A stretch of 64,000 nucleotides of DNA from Eucommia ulmoides (GCA_016647705.1 CM028330.1:45908397-45972396), one strand, 5' to 3'; positions 22,705 to 36,540 are shown, counted from the first letter of the stretch. The notes: generated from the sequence alone by a model not told the origin. Numbers and translations: made by a program.

Positions 22705-24271
22705 GTAGTAATTGTTTTCTTAAATCAGAAATAGAAATTTGAGAACAAAAAAAATCTATAAAGGAAATGAAAGTGAAAATCTGAAAACAAAAAATATATT
22801 TCTATTCCTAAACAAGAATAAATATTTGGGAAAAAAATTATAATTATATTCCCAAAACGAAAGCAAAAATTTAAGAACAAAATAATTTTAGTTGTCCACA
22901 AATTTTGAATATTTTTCACATGAGATATTACTCATATTTTATTTGTAATTTTTTTTAATAAATTATTATTAGGTATGCTTTGGAAATAAATTTGATCGTA
23001 AAATTTATATGTAAAAGAGTTACTCTATTTCATTCTTTTAGACATTTAATAACAATCAAACAAAGAAATTGAACAATGATTTTCTAGCTAAATTTATTCA
23101 ATTACTTTCCTAATTTCATTCCACCCTAATTTCATTCTATTCCCAGCTTAAAATTTTAATAATAGAAACCTTTTAACATGCTAAGAGTGAAAATATCACG
23201 ATGAGAAACAGGAGTACAACACTCCAATAAAATTTCAAAAGTGGGGTGTACGGCTGACAAGGTGGAGGTTCCTCTTGCAAATGGGTCTAAAGGGGCTTCC
23301 TGATTGGATAGTTCTTTGTAATATAAAACAAATTATTGATAAATATTGATTAGTGATAAACATGAACAATCAGAGGGTCACTCTTTTGTTGTTGCTGCTA
23401 TCGATTCCATTCATTCAGAATTGACCACCGAACTAACATTTCAAAAATGTTCTTACTAGTTATTCTATAAAATTTTAAATCAAAACTATTATATCTAAGC
23501 TAAAATTTTGAATGGATATTAGTAATTTAACTATACTATTCATGTGAAACAGGCCAATAGTTAAATTGGAGTAAAAATGGGATCTTTTGGGAGTTTTTTT
23601 TTTTAAATGATAAGATATGTGCAGACTAAATCCCGTCTCGATTAACTGCTTCACTGGGCGATCTTAAGAGGACACTCCCCTACATCAACTTGGTATATTC
23701 AAAGTTAAATTTAAGATTTAATTTTTATAGTGTTTTCCAGAAAGTTAAATCTAAATTGACAAAAAAATGAAACATCTCACATTGTAAACTAGATCATTTA
23801 ATAAAAGATACAACATATTAATAAAATAATTTAACTAGTTTGTAATGAAATAGAGTATCAATGAGAGGTTTGAAGAGTGGACCAATTTATGCTTTTATAA
23901 AGGATAATGAAATAATATAATTTTAAATTCATCTAAACACTTTGGAATGTTTAAAAATAAATTTATTTTAGAATTTTTTAGGTTAGCACCCAATATTAGC
24001 CAACATATTAAAATGGGTTATAAGAGACAAAACTTATACCATCTAAACTTATTGATTTGTTTATTTTTTTTTAATAAAAACCCATTTTAGTAAAACACGC
24101 ACACATATGCGCGCTTGACTGATGACTAATGAAGAAAAACATATCCTGCAAAGCCAAAATGGAAATACATCTTAGGAAATGAAATCATTTGCTCAAATAG
24201 CATGAATCAAGTGTCAGATATGGAAGGATTTTAGTTGATTCAATTTTACATTTTTATTCATATTACCCTAA
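22705..24271. other. Non-coding AT-rich stretch
   Basis: No coding region, terminal repeat or RNA gene could be recognised here. Confidence 0.5.
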
Positions 24272-26583
24272 GTTGTAAAATACTCCATTGTTAAGTGGGT
24301 ACTTCGATTTTGTGGAGATCAAGTGTTGCAGCTGCAAGTGTGTTGATCCCAAGATTTTGATGAACAATTAAGTATTGATGTTTTGGTGGGACTAATGTTT
24401 GATCAAGTGTTTCAGTGATTTAAAGTTCCAATAATGAAGATGTCAAAGTGAATGGATGCTAAATGAAGATATTAAGAAGAAGTATTAAGAGTTTGAAGAC
24501 ATTAGGGAAAACAATCCAGGTAAATATAAACTCTTAATATCCCATTTAGGAACACACACACGGTACAAAAATGAATTTCATCTTTTATGTATGTTTTGGT
24601 TGAGTATATTTATTTGCTCCTATGTGAATTAAAAAGAAACATTTTGAATGACTAAAATAGAATATAAGAATATTAGTGGAGTTCATTTGAATATAAATGT
24701 GGATAAAGGGGCAAAATTGTAAAAGAAAGCAAGTTAAAAACGAGATCATAGAATAGATTCAGGAGAGGTCAGTCGACTGAGGAGTCGACCGGAGAAAGTA
24801 GATGAACTCTCTGAATCTGCGAGTTGAGTGGGCGGTCGACCGATGGAAGCTTGATGAACTCTCTGAATTTGCGAGTTGAGTGAGCAGTCAACCGATGTAA
24901 GCTTGGCAAACTCTCTACATCTGCGAGTCGACTGAGGAGTCGATCAATTAAGTACATGGGCTACTTCCAGTATCCTTTAGTCGACTGGGCAGTCGATTGA
25001 ACGCACAGTTTCTGGATATTGGTTGATCCGATTCTAAATCCAAAAGTAGCCAGTTTTTGTTAAGATTTGAGAGAGATTTCAAATATATTCTTAAAATTTG
25101 AGATATGGTTCATATACATATTAAATCCTTTCAATATGGTTCATTAATTATTAAAGTTTCTCAATTTGGTACATAAAATGAATTTTATACTTATTTGTTT
25201 TAATTGATAAATACTTTGGGGATTTAATTGAGAAATTTAAAAGTTGTTATTAAGTGAAATTGAACCTAAATGAATTCCTCATGTTATGAAGGGTCTATAA
25301 GAGTATTTTATTGTCATGACACTTGTAAATTAGCCGTTAGGAAGCTAATTACATGTGCCCTTATATAGACCTATGAATTTTCTAAGAAAGTTAATCATTC
25401 TATTCATTCTAAGAGATAAAATCAGTCTATATTTGAGAGAGCGTTTATAAGAGTGATCATTCAACTATACTATGAGCAGTTCTAAGAGAGTGATTTTGAT
25501 AATCAACTGCGATCAATTTGTGCTGATTCCTGAATTGAAGCTAAATTGTGTTCATCATTAATTCTGTGGATTCCGGGTGAGATATTTCCATATTGATTAT
25601 TACTTGTTTATTATTGTCTTCGAAAATTGATCTTAGAAATTGTTTTTGATTCTTTAAAGAAAACATTCTTTTAAATAATTTCTTAAATCTGATTACGTGC
25701 TCCAATTTGCTACTCATATATTATTAAAATTAGATTTTTGCATCTCATATAATTCTATCACTAATTGGGATATTAATTGAGTTTATATATATCTGGGGTG
25801 GTAGAAGCTCCGAGTGAGATTTACTTATCAATTTTTGTATTGGTAAGTTGTGACGGGTTAAATATCATTGGGGATATTTAATTAAGGGTAGCTGGGTTTC
25901 AGTCTCTTCCTGTAAAGAGATTGAAGTAGTGATTCTTCCTGGATAAGAATTGCGTGTTTGTGAGTAATTTTATAACGGTTCAATCCTTACCGGGTAATAG
26001 GATATTTGGAGTGTTTTGGTGAGGTTTTGATTCTTTAGCCTAGGTGTTAAAAAGAATTAGGTCATTCTTTAACCTGTAAAAAGTAGAGGTTATTCCTTAA
26101 CCTTTGAAAAGGAAATTGTAAAGGTTGATTCTGAGCCTGTAAAAGAATCAGTATGCGGGTTTGGTTCCTATCTTTAAAGGAGTCTTGGTTTTAGTGGGTG
26201 CGACCTCCGTGGAGCTCGGGGGACTAGATTAACCAAGAGTAACTTGGTGAATCAGTATAAATCTCTAGTGTGCTACTTTCTTAATTTGTCTATTTTTGCT
26301 GTTTGTGTGTGCACCTAGTTGATTGATTAATTCTGTTGTGTTATAATGATAATAATTAATTTAGACTTAAAATTAATTATTTGATTTATTGATTTTTATT
26401 CTGATTATTTTTTATTACCCAATTCACCCCCCCTCTTGGGTATTCTACTTGGCCAACAAAGTGTTTCTTGGTGGCAAGGTTCTTCCGGCAGGAAAGATAG
26501 TTGATGGCAAGTTTTTCGACAACAAATGTGTCCGCGTGGAGTGTTCTGATGGTATTTTAGGACAACGACATCTGAATTGTTAA
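24272..26583 (+). pseudogene. Unidentified short open frame split by a solo LTR
   Basis: If the LTR at 24341-26458 and one copy of its 5-bp duplication are ignored, codons run without a stop. They start at GTT at 24272, cross the insertion point (VLQLQ before, VFLGGKVLPAGK after) and reach the TAA at 26581, about 63 codons. The residues include KWVLRFCGDQ, VDGKFFDNKCVRVEC and SDGILG, which look like a real protein rather than random AT-rich translation. I do not recognise the family. It may be one exon of a former gene. A CTAAG just before 24272 could be an old splice acceptor. Confidence 0.35.
24341..26458 (+). mobile_element. SIRE-like solo LTR with perfect 5-bp target duplication
   Basis: It starts TGTTGATCCCAAGATTTTGA and ends CTTGGCCAACA. 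AAGTG flanks it at 24336-24340 and 26459-26463. A TATA box (TTATATAGAC) lies at 25361-25370. Before it, at 24765-25020, is an array of GTCGACTGA/GGTCGACCGA-type motifs in units of about 64 bp, each followed by GAACTCTCTGAATCTGCGAG. After the promoter come evenly spaced TGTAAAAAGAATT-type segments, then the conserved terminal ATTACCCAATTCACC. Length 2118 bp, no coding. Confidence 0.95.
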
Positions 26584-26810
26584 TATTTGTTGCGCAATAT
26601 TGTTTTTATGAATATGACTAAATATTTGCTTTCAAATTTGTATTCTTAATACGACCATCGATATGTGATATAAAAGTTACTGCACAACAGTAATTATTTC
26701 AATGTGATTTAGTTTTACAAATATTGTTGTGCAACAAATATTTGAAAACTTAGTGCAGACATTTTGTGACATGGTTCAAAATATTGTTGTGCAGCAAATA
26801 TCAGTAAAAA
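26580..26810. repeat. Cluster of short inverted TTGTTG...CAACAA motifs
   Basis: ATATTTGTTGCGCAATATTG (26583), ATATTGTTGTGCAACAAATA (from about 26719) and ATATTGTTGTGCAGCAAATA (from about 26781) are variants of one self-complementary motif. ACTGCACAACAGT near 26673 is also self-complementary. Origin unknown, possibly subterminal sequence of a DNA transposon. Confidence 0.45.
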
Positions 26811-27227
26811 ATAAATTTTTGCCTAAATCCAAATGAATAATAAGAATTTTATGAAATTAATATTGGGCTATAAAGGCAATAAAAAAAAAAAAAAAGTCTT
26901 TTTTTAGTGGGACAACAAGGCCACTAATTTATAGTATAACTAGTTTAGATCGGCTATCATAAAATTGAAATAATATTCGCACAAATTAACTTTTAATAAT
27001 TTTTGTGTATTAATTAAGAAAAAAATAAATTAACTAAAAAAACGAAAGAAAGAAATTGTGTGAGGCCACTCATTATATATATATATATATAAGAACTCAC
27101 CAAAAAGCTAAAAAAATACATTTTTTATTCTCATTAAATCTTTCTTTCCTCTTCCACTTTTAAACTTTATTAGTATTAGATTCTTCATATCAAATAATTA
27201 GAAGAAATAATTAGGAGAGAGATGTTG

Positions 27228-28307
<1,080 letters not shown>

Positions 28308-28310
28308 AAG

Positions 28311-28322
28311 TGATATCAGAGC
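28311..28322 (+). promoter_or_regulatory. Primer-binding site (initiator Met tRNA)
   Basis: TGATATCAGAGC, one base different from the canonical TGGTATCAGAGC, lies three bases after the 5' LTR end. Confidence 0.88.
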
Positions 28323-29083
28323 GTAGGTTACGATTACCCTAGTCTTGGATTGTAGTACCCATTACTCATAATAAGTTAAATAAATTAAGAATAATAATTT
28401 TCACTATTAGATTTATTATTATAATGATATATTATCAATATCCTTGCAGCGTGTTGAAAAAAAAAAGTTGGACTAGGTGTTGTGGGAAAGTTGGATATGG
28501 TTTTCCCAGGTAATTGCCCTAGACTATGTGTTATGGGACTTTCTTCTAAATTTAGCCTCTTATATTAGTTTTCTTAATGGTAATTTTTTTTTTGTATTTT
28601 TAGATCTCTCTCGTCATCAAATTGTTTGTAGATAACCCAATGTTTGAATGTTGTGATTAATTTATCAAATTTGTTGGCTTAGTCAAGTCCATTGTTTAAA
28701 AGGAACAACTCATGCATCACTTTAAATATAATTAATAAATATCACTTATTAATAATTGTCAATTAATCATGGACAGTGTTTTTCTTAACTTTCCCAAATT
28801 TTCGTGGTATTTACGTGTTATGGGATGAAGGATTGTAAGACCTAACTTTTGCACATATGTATTTTTAGTTGCATTTTAAAATATTTAAAAAAAATAATAG
28901 GGTGCATTGTATTATTTAAATTTTACCTAAAAACAATTAGGGGTCATTTTGATATTTAAATTTTGGCTTTAAGAATTTTAGTGGGGTTAACTGAAATCTC
29001 ACTTTGGTCCCTACAGTTTCAATTTGAACATATTAACATCTTAGGTGGCGTTTGATTAATGTATCTTATCAATAGTAAGTTAA

Positions 29084-30301
29084 GGACCCGTTTGGTAACC
29101 GTTCCCATCCCAGAAATTCTCATCCCATTCCTAGATTTTTTTGGATTTTTGTTTGGAAATAGCGTTTGGTAACCAGTCACATTTTTTTTCTTCCATCCCA
29201 TCCCATTCTAAAATGGGAATTGTACCCATTTTTCCTTAAGGGTTAAGAAACAAAAAAAAAAAAAAAAACTTCCCATTTGTGCCCATCCCATTCTCATTTG
29301 CCAAAAAGGACACAGAGGGAATTATTGCAATTGTTAGTGAGACCCCCCTTCGATCTTTGGTAGGCTCTTTTCTTTCTCTCTTTTTTTTTTCCTTCTTTTT
29401 TTCTTCTGTTTTCTTCTTTTTTTCTTCATGTTCTTGCTTCTTGTTCGTCGATCGTCGATTTCAACCTCATCTCAGTTCGTCAATCGTCAATTTCAACCTC
29501 ACTTCACCGTCGATTCCTCCTCTCAGTTCGTCGTCTTCACCTTCGTCGTCATCGTCGAAACCTATTTCGTCGCCATCGTCTTCGCATTCGTCGAAATCCG
29601 ATTGATTTTTCAAAATCGAAATCGATTTCGAGTTTCGATTTCAAAATCGAAACTCAAAATCGATTTCGATATCGAGTTTAAAATTGAAATCCTATGTCGA
29701 ATTTGTTCGAATTTGGATAGGTTTCTTCCAAATCGCCGTCTGCTTCGTGTTCAATGATGTCTGCTTCTTCATCTTCATCCATTAATCTTCTTCGTCTTCG
29801 TTCGTCCACGGCTGCTTCGCCTTCGATTTCGATTTCTAAATCGAAATCGAAACAGAAACGATTTGTGGGTTTGGGATTGGGATTTCGAAATCGTTGTATA
29901 ATCGAAACAGAAACACAAGGGTTTGGATTGGGATTTCGAAATGTTTCAATTTGTGGTGTTCTATTTCGGGTTTTGGATTTCGAAGTCGAAATTGTTCTTG
30001 GTGTTCTTGAATAAAGATTTGGATTTGTGATTGTTGTTCTTGAATTTGTTCTTGGTGTTCTTGAATTTGTTCTTGGATTTGTTATTGAATTTGTTCTTGA
30101 ATTTGTGATTTAGGGTTCGTTCTTGATTTTTAGGGTAAAATCGTTATCAAACACAATTTTGTTCCCAAAACAAAAAAAAAAAAAATTATCGTTACCAAAC
30201 GTCATTCTGCTCCTAAGAAAAAAATTTAACTCTCATTTCATCCCATCCCATTCTCATCTCACTGCATGGGATGAAAACAGAAATGGTTACCAAACGAGCC
30301 C
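29084..30301. mobile_element. PIF/Harbinger-like non-autonomous DNA transposon
   Basis: Terminal inverted repeats are GGACCCGTTTGGTAACCGTT at the left and AATGGTTACCAAACGAGCCC at the right. A TAA duplication is present at 29081-29083 and 30302-30304, the 3-bp TWA type characteristic of PIF/Harbinger elements. The second zone, TCCCATCCCATTCTCAT, is also inverted. The core has a T-rich tract, TTCGTC-rich sequence and many TTTCGAAATCG/CGATTTCGA palindromic motifs (29590-29960). Its Ser-rich open frames are low-complexity. No transposase. Length 1218 bp. Confidence 0.85.
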
Positions 30302-31090
30302 TAAGTAAGACTTGATGATTTGTCATGTTAGTCGTAGACCATAGGATAAGTTTTTAAAATGATTGGTTTAAAAGGTGTTTACTGCCTTCTATGTAAATTA
30401 TCAAATTATATTATCATATTAAATTAAAAAAAAAATAGGTGTTGATGAAAATGGACAGTTTTATGATATTAAATAGATCAAATAAAAATGGATTTTATTA
30501 TCCTACTATATTATAATTGTCTCGTTAGGCGGACATGTCCTACGAGATGTTGTTGGTCCTTACAGGAGGGCATGTCTTGTAGAACGTTGTGTTGTGACTT
30601 GGTAGGAGGACAAATCCTGCAGGTGGTTGAATATGTTGCATTGAGACTTGTCAAGAGAGAAAATCCTGCAAGTAGTTGATATGATAACTCCTAATCATGA
30701 GGTAAAACGATCATCTGACTAGTAAGGAAATATGGTATTTTATTATATAAAAATGGGTTGATCTGTTGATTTAAATTCGATTGTTCTGTGATATTTGTAG
30801 AATTTTGATGTTTTCTAGTATGACAATATTTGTTGAAAATGGGTTTTGATAAAAGATACTCGATCCATAAATTATTTTGTATTATGAAGACAGTATACCG
30901 ATAAAATATTCGGATAGATATTGATCCACTGTTAGGGATAGGTAGAATCAGAGTATGCGGTAACTATTGAGACTTTTAGGAGACTTTATATGATCGTTTT
31001 GTATACATTTTATGTTAATTTTTTACTTTGATCTTAAATGATATTTTAGAAATTCAAGTAGGGGGATTTTAAATGTTATGTGAGTTTTGA

Positions 31091-31118
31091 ACTATTGAGA
31101 CGTATTTATATAATTTGA

Positions 31119-31154
<36 letters not shown>

Positions 31155-31390
31155 TGGGACGTATTTACGTGATAGAGACGTATTTATGTGATTTAAAACA
31201 TACCTACATGTTTGAGACGTATTTATGTGATTTGAAACATATCTATGTGGTTTGACACGTATTTCTATGTTTGAGACGTGTTTATGTGTTTTGAAATATA
31301 TTTATGTGGTTAAGAAGTATTCATATATTTTGGGACGTATTTATATGGTTGAGAGGTATTTATGTATTTTCAGATGTATTTCACAAAATA
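31091..31390 (+). repeat. Tandem GAGACGTATTTATGTG repeat with TA microsatellite
   Basis: At least ten imperfect copies of a ~20-bp unit, alternately TTGAGACGTATTTATGTGAT and TTGAAACATATCTATGTGGT, giving a ~40-bp higher period. A (TA)n run of about 32 bp sits at 31120-31152. Confidence 0.8.
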
Positions 31391-32030
31391 CGTTATTTGA
31401 AGTTTGGATTGTGTTGATATTTATGAAAAAATTTACGAGATTATTGAAATTTTAATGTGGATATTGAAGATAATTATTTTTAGTATCACAGGACAATCCA
31501 CGAGGAATTTGGGCTATCTACTAGTTATGATGTTGATTGTGAATATGATGGCTTGAAATGTTGGTTATGAGATATGGTAGAGGACTTGAAAAGTCATGCC
31601 AAGTAAGAAAACTATTAAAGTCATGGACTTGTTGGAATTGAGATTGACCTAATCCCAGTGAAACTATTGTGATATTTTAAAAATATATTTGTTGGTTATA
31701 AATATAAAGATATATGTATTGTTATTTTTATCTGAGTACTGCAGTGAAAGTATTTAGAAATATAAGAGTCTTTGGCAATTGGTTATCTGTGCTAAGTATT
31801 ATCGACCAAAATGTACCATGTTGTGTTGTGTTGGATAAAGTATGGGTCACCACAAATGTGAAAGTGAAGATACGTAGTATGAATGTTGGTAAAACGTGGA
31901 CTATTGGTGATTTCCAGTTATGAGACCTTACATAGAGAACAATTATTCTAGAATCGAGTGTGACTAACTGACCGTGCGGTGTGATTCTAAATTATTATTG
32001 TTTGAACGAAATTTCGAGGACGAAATTTAT

Positions 32031-32041
32031 TTAAGGGGGAT
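32031..32041 (+). promoter_or_regulatory. Polypurine tract of the LARD-like element
   Basis: TTAAGGGGGAT lies immediately upstream of the 3' LTR start, preceded by ACGAAATTTCGAGGACGAAA. Confidence 0.85.
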
Positions 32042-32045
32042 AGAT

Positions 32046-32717
32046 TGTAATACCCCGATAAATTTATATTTTGAAAATACTATTTTATATAAGTTTAATA
32101 TCTTTGGTTATTTTGTAAATTTATGGTATAAATAATATTTGATAATTTTTTAGGATTAAATGTTAATTTTAAATTAATTTTTTAAAAATTTTGGGACTAT
32201 TGTGTTATTTAAAATATATTTTTAAGAGTTTTGGGATATAACTAATAATTTTTTTATTTTAAGGGGAGACATTTGTATAAATAATAAAAATAATAATATA
32301 TGTTAAATATATTGTTTTCACCTAATGAAGATAACACATTAATATAAACACATATATACATATATAATTAACATGTGTATGTGTATTGATTGTATAATAA
32401 TAGGAAGAAGAAGAATGATAATAATAGGAAATGGTCATACTAATTCCATATGCAGAGTTATTATGTTAATAAAGCTACAGTTTATAGATATTGAATGGTT
32501 TTTTGCGCCAAAATTTATACTTGAATTTCTATTTAATCTTTAATAGTTGTATCTATTATTTACTGTTGTAAAATTAACTCGATAATTATAATTATCGCCA
32601 TTAGTTTGTAAAAATTTTCGATTTTTTTTATAAAATGGAACATTGATTATTCGGTTTTTATATTAATTCTCCAAAGAGAGAAACTGTGTAGTGGCCTTAG
32701 AAAACTAGGCCGTTACA
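32046..32717 (+). mobile_element. 3' LTR of the LARD-like element
   Basis: Starts TGTAATACCCCGATAAATTT and ends GCCGTTACA, 672 bp. It aligns with the 5' LTR except for the short microsatellite and a missing ~290-bp segment (junction near 32506). Confidence 0.92.
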
Positions 32718-32722
32718 TGTTG

Positions 32723-33580
32723 TAACATAAGTGCAATTATCACATCGACGCCAACAGAACCTCGATGATTTTAGTAAATATAATTGATTCCACAATTTAT
32801 TTATTTTTTACAATGGTATGTTAATTCTTTAAGGTTTTTTAAATAATTATGGTATCGACCCTACTATGATCCATTAAAAATTAATAAATAATTAGTGAAA
32901 AATCCTAAAAATCACAACAAATTAATAAAAAAATCTCAAATCAAATATGTACTTTAACTTTGTTCTCATTTATTAGTATTAATTCAAACTAATATTCAAC
33001 TAAGGGTTATGTCACCTTACCACTGCCAGATGCCAAATTTTGGCCATTACAGGTTGCCAAACCTCATGTTTGTTGAAAAATTATTTATTTACATTTAATT
33101 TCTAATAACATTTTTTCAGTTATTTTCAACTAATATCTCAATTGTCGCTCGCTGGAAAATCTATAAGTGTAACTAAAAAGTACACTAAAATATAACTAAA
33201 AAATACACTAAAAATATAACCGAAAAATATACTAAAAAAAAATAGTTACATGTAATTAAAAAAAATACACTTAAAATAATAGTTACGCGTAACTAAAGAA
33301 AATAGTTATATGTAACTAAAAAGAAAAATCAACGTCCGATGCCCAAACTTCTGCGACAAGAAACCTGACATCCAATGGCGGGTGGCGACGGAAAGTGACG
33401 TTGGTAGCTTGCGATTCAAACCTTAATTAGATATATTTAATCAGAAATATGAGAAAGTATTGACCATAAGATTAAAACACAAAATAAAATATAATAAAAG
33501 AATTTATACACAAATTAAAATTAAAATATAATAATTATAAATTCAATTGTTTAATTGAAACTATGAGTTTAATTGTTAAC
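32723..33580. other. Non-coding AT-rich stretch
   Basis: Nothing recognised except a cluster of AACTAAAAAATACACTAAAA-like repeats at 33160-33320. Confidence 0.5.
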
Positions 33581-33585
33581 ACAGG

Positions 33586-35711
33586 TGTTGATCTTAAGAT
33601 TTTGATGAACAATTAAGTATTGATATTTTGGTAGAACTAATGTGTTAATTGAGTGTTTTAATGATTTACAGTTCCAAGTGATTAAGATGACAAATTAAAT
33701 GGATGTTAAATGATGAAATTGAAGATATTGAAGAATTAAGAGTTTGAATAAATTAAGGAAAACAACTCAGGTAAATTTTAACTCTTAATATCCCATTTAG
33801 GAACACACACATTGCACAAAATATATTTTTATCATTTATGTGTTTTTTATTAAAATTATTTGCTCTTATGTGAATTAAGAAGAAATAATTTTAAATGACT
33901 AAAATGGAATATAAGAAGATTAATGGAACTAATTTTGAAGAGAAAATGGTTAAAGGGGCGAAAACGTAAAAAAAAAAAATGAGTTAAAAACGTATTCGGA
34001 GAAGAGATCCATAAGATAGCAGTCAACTAGTGAGTCGACCGGACAAGGAAGCCGAAAGAACCTGTATCTCTAAGTCGAACGACAAGTCGGCCGGCCAAAA
34101 AGGGCTGAACTCTTTGAATCAACAAGTCCACCGATAGGTCGACCAGTGAAGAAGTGTTGAACTCTCTAAATCTACGAGTCGACCAGGTGGTCGACCGATG
34201 AACTCCATTGTCTACAACCTGAAGTAGGCAGTCGACTGGGCAGTCGATCATTTGCGCTATTTCAGGATACTTTTTGATCCGAAATTATATCCAAAAGTAG
34301 CCGTTTCTGGTTGGGATTTGAGAGAGATTTCAAGTATATTATCTATATTTAAGATATAGTTCACATACTAATTAAATCCTATTAATTTGGTACATTAAAT
34401 ATTAATGTTTCTCAATTTGGTTCTTGAAATTGATTCTATTCTAATTTATTAAGATTGAGAAATATTTGAGGGGTTTAATTGAAAGATTTGAAAGTTGTTT
34501 TTAAGTGAAATTGAACCTAAATGAAGTCATTATGATATAGGGGGTTTATAAGTGCTATTAATTGTCATGACACATGTAAACTAACCGTTATAAGACTGAT
34601 TTCATATTCCTATATATAGACCTGTAAATTTTTATTTATGACTAATCATTCTAAGAGAGAGAATTCATATATTATCAAGAGATATCAAAATATATCAATT
34701 GAGTGAGCTTTTCTAAGAGATATCTTATTAAGAATTGAGTGAGCATTTCTAAGAGAATCATTTGCTGATCATTCCTACTACCAATTTGAAATTACATTGT
34801 AATACTATTTTCTTTCGGTGGATTCTAAGTGAGATCTTTCTAAATTGCTTATTATTTGTTTATTGGTTTTATATTTGGAAATTGATCTTAGAAATTGTTT
34901 ATAATTTTTGAAGAAAATAGTTTTACAAACAATTTCTTAAATTTGATTACGTGGTCCAATTTGCTACCCATATTCTTATTAAAATCAGATTTTTGTATCT
35001 CACGTTTTCTATCACTAGTTGGGATATTAATTGAGTTATTATTTATCTAGGGTGGTAGAAGCTCCGAGTGAGATTTACTTCTTATCAATTTGTGTATTGG
35101 TGAGTTGTGACGGGTTAAATACCGTTGGGGGTATTTAATCAAGGATAGGGGTTTCAGTCTCTTTCTATAAAGAGATTGAGATAATGATTCTTCCTGAATA
35201 AGAATTGCGTTGTGAGTAATTTGTAAATATTCCATCCTTACCTGTGAAAATAATAGTTGGAGTGTTTTGTGAAGTTTTGATTCTTGAGCCTAGGAATTAA
35301 AAAGAATTAGGTTATTCTTTAACCTATAAAAAGTAGAGGTTCTTCCTTAGTCTAAGAAAATGATATTGTAAAGGTTGATTCTGAGTCTGTAAAAGAATTA
35401 GTGTGCAGGTATGGTTCCTACCTTTAAAGGAATCTTGATTTTAGTGGGTGCGACCTCCGTGGAGCTCGGGGAACTGGATTAGCTAAGAGTAATTTGGTGA
35501 ATCAGTATAAATCTTTGGTGTGCTGCTATATTTATTTTTTTATTTTTACTGTTTGAGTGTGCACCTAGTTGATTAATTAATTCTACTGTGTTATAAAAAT
35601 AATAATTAATTTAGGTTTAAAATTAATTATTTGATTTATTCAAGTTTTATTCTGATAAATTTTTTAATTACTCAATTCACCCCCCCTCTTGAGTATTCTA
35701 CTGGGTCAACA
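33586..35711 (+). mobile_element. SIRE-like solo LTR with perfect 5-bp target duplication
   Basis: Starts TGTTGATCTTAAGATTTTGA and ends GGGTCAACA. ACAGG flanks it at 33581-33585 and 35712-35716. TATA box TATATATA at about 34611-34618. The GTCGACCGG/GGTCGACCAG array is at 34020-34260, with GAACTCTCTAAATCTACGAG-type spacers. It is 2126 bp, the same layout as the copy at 24341. It ends about 0.9 kb upstream of the PME start codon. Confidence 0.95.
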
Positions 35712-35974
35712 ACAGGAAAAGTTGTCTTTTTAACGGTAAAAAAGAGCACGCCAGCAAGCAAGAATCAAATATTGTACTAAATATTATGGGTCGTACACTA
35801 TAATATCATCAAAATATATTTTAACGTAAAATAACTTGTTATAAAATTTGTTCCTCTGTTTTTTTAAATAAAGAATGGCATCCAATTAATGATTTAAACA
35901 TATGTAATTTAAACTTAATTCAACAAAATACAAATGTAACATAAATAAAATATAAATGGTAACATGGTATTATG

Positions 35975-36465
35975 TTATGTTTGGATAAGGTAATTCAAGG
36001 AGTGATTTCAATTCGAAAAAGAATTTCATAATTTTTTTTTTCTAAAATCATTCGTATATTACTAAAAGAAATTAGTAAAACATCTATTGAATTTGTAAAA
36101 TAAAAATTCAAAAGAAAAAAAAAATACCATTTATAAATTCTTCGGAAAACAGATGTTATTTTCAAAAAATTTCAAAAATCGATTTCACTTTTCTCAATAG
36201 GTACAATTAAAATGAGATTATTAAAATAGGTTAAAAAAATAGTATGATTAAAATTATAAAATAGATATACAATATGTATAAAATAATATAATTAAAACAG
36301 TATAATAGCTATCAAAATTTTGTATAAAATATTAGACTATCCAAATAAAAAAATTATAAAATTATATAATTAAATTTTTGATTTAAAATAGTTATGCAAA
36401 CAAAAAATTTATAAATGACCAAATGTAAAAATTTTGAATTTTGAAATCCAATCAAACACAAATTT
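35975..36465. mobile_element. Probable MITE in the PME upstream region
   Basis: The left end, TGTTTGGATAAGG...GGAGTGATTTCAATTC, is loosely inverted at the right end (GAATTTTGAAATCCAATCAAACA). The core shares CAATAGGTACAATTAAAATG and neighbouring text with 10850-11160. Terminal repeats are imperfect, so classification is tentative. Confidence 0.45.
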
Positions 36466-36540
36466 ATTGAAAATATATTTTTGAGTTTGTAACTACACAC
36501 ATTGTGCGTCAAAAAGAGTCGATATTTTTGAGTTTCTTAT

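Larger units (their letters stand above)
28323..32030 (+). other. Interior of the LARD-like element
   Basis: It holds no recognisable protein domain. Contents: AT-rich unique sequence at 28323-29083, including a fragment (about 28980-29030, CTTTGGTCCCTACAGTTTCA) shared with the MITE in PME intron 2; a PIF/Harbinger-like insertion at 29084-30301; CCTGCAGGTGG-like repeats at 30530-30680; and a short tandem repeat at 31091-31390. Confidence 0.6.

Noticed and set aside
29279-30014. Overlapping Ser-rich and Phe-rich open frames
   Set aside because: They are low-complexity translations of TTC/TCG-rich sequence inside a non-autonomous PIF/Harbinger-like element. There is no domain and no consistent frame.
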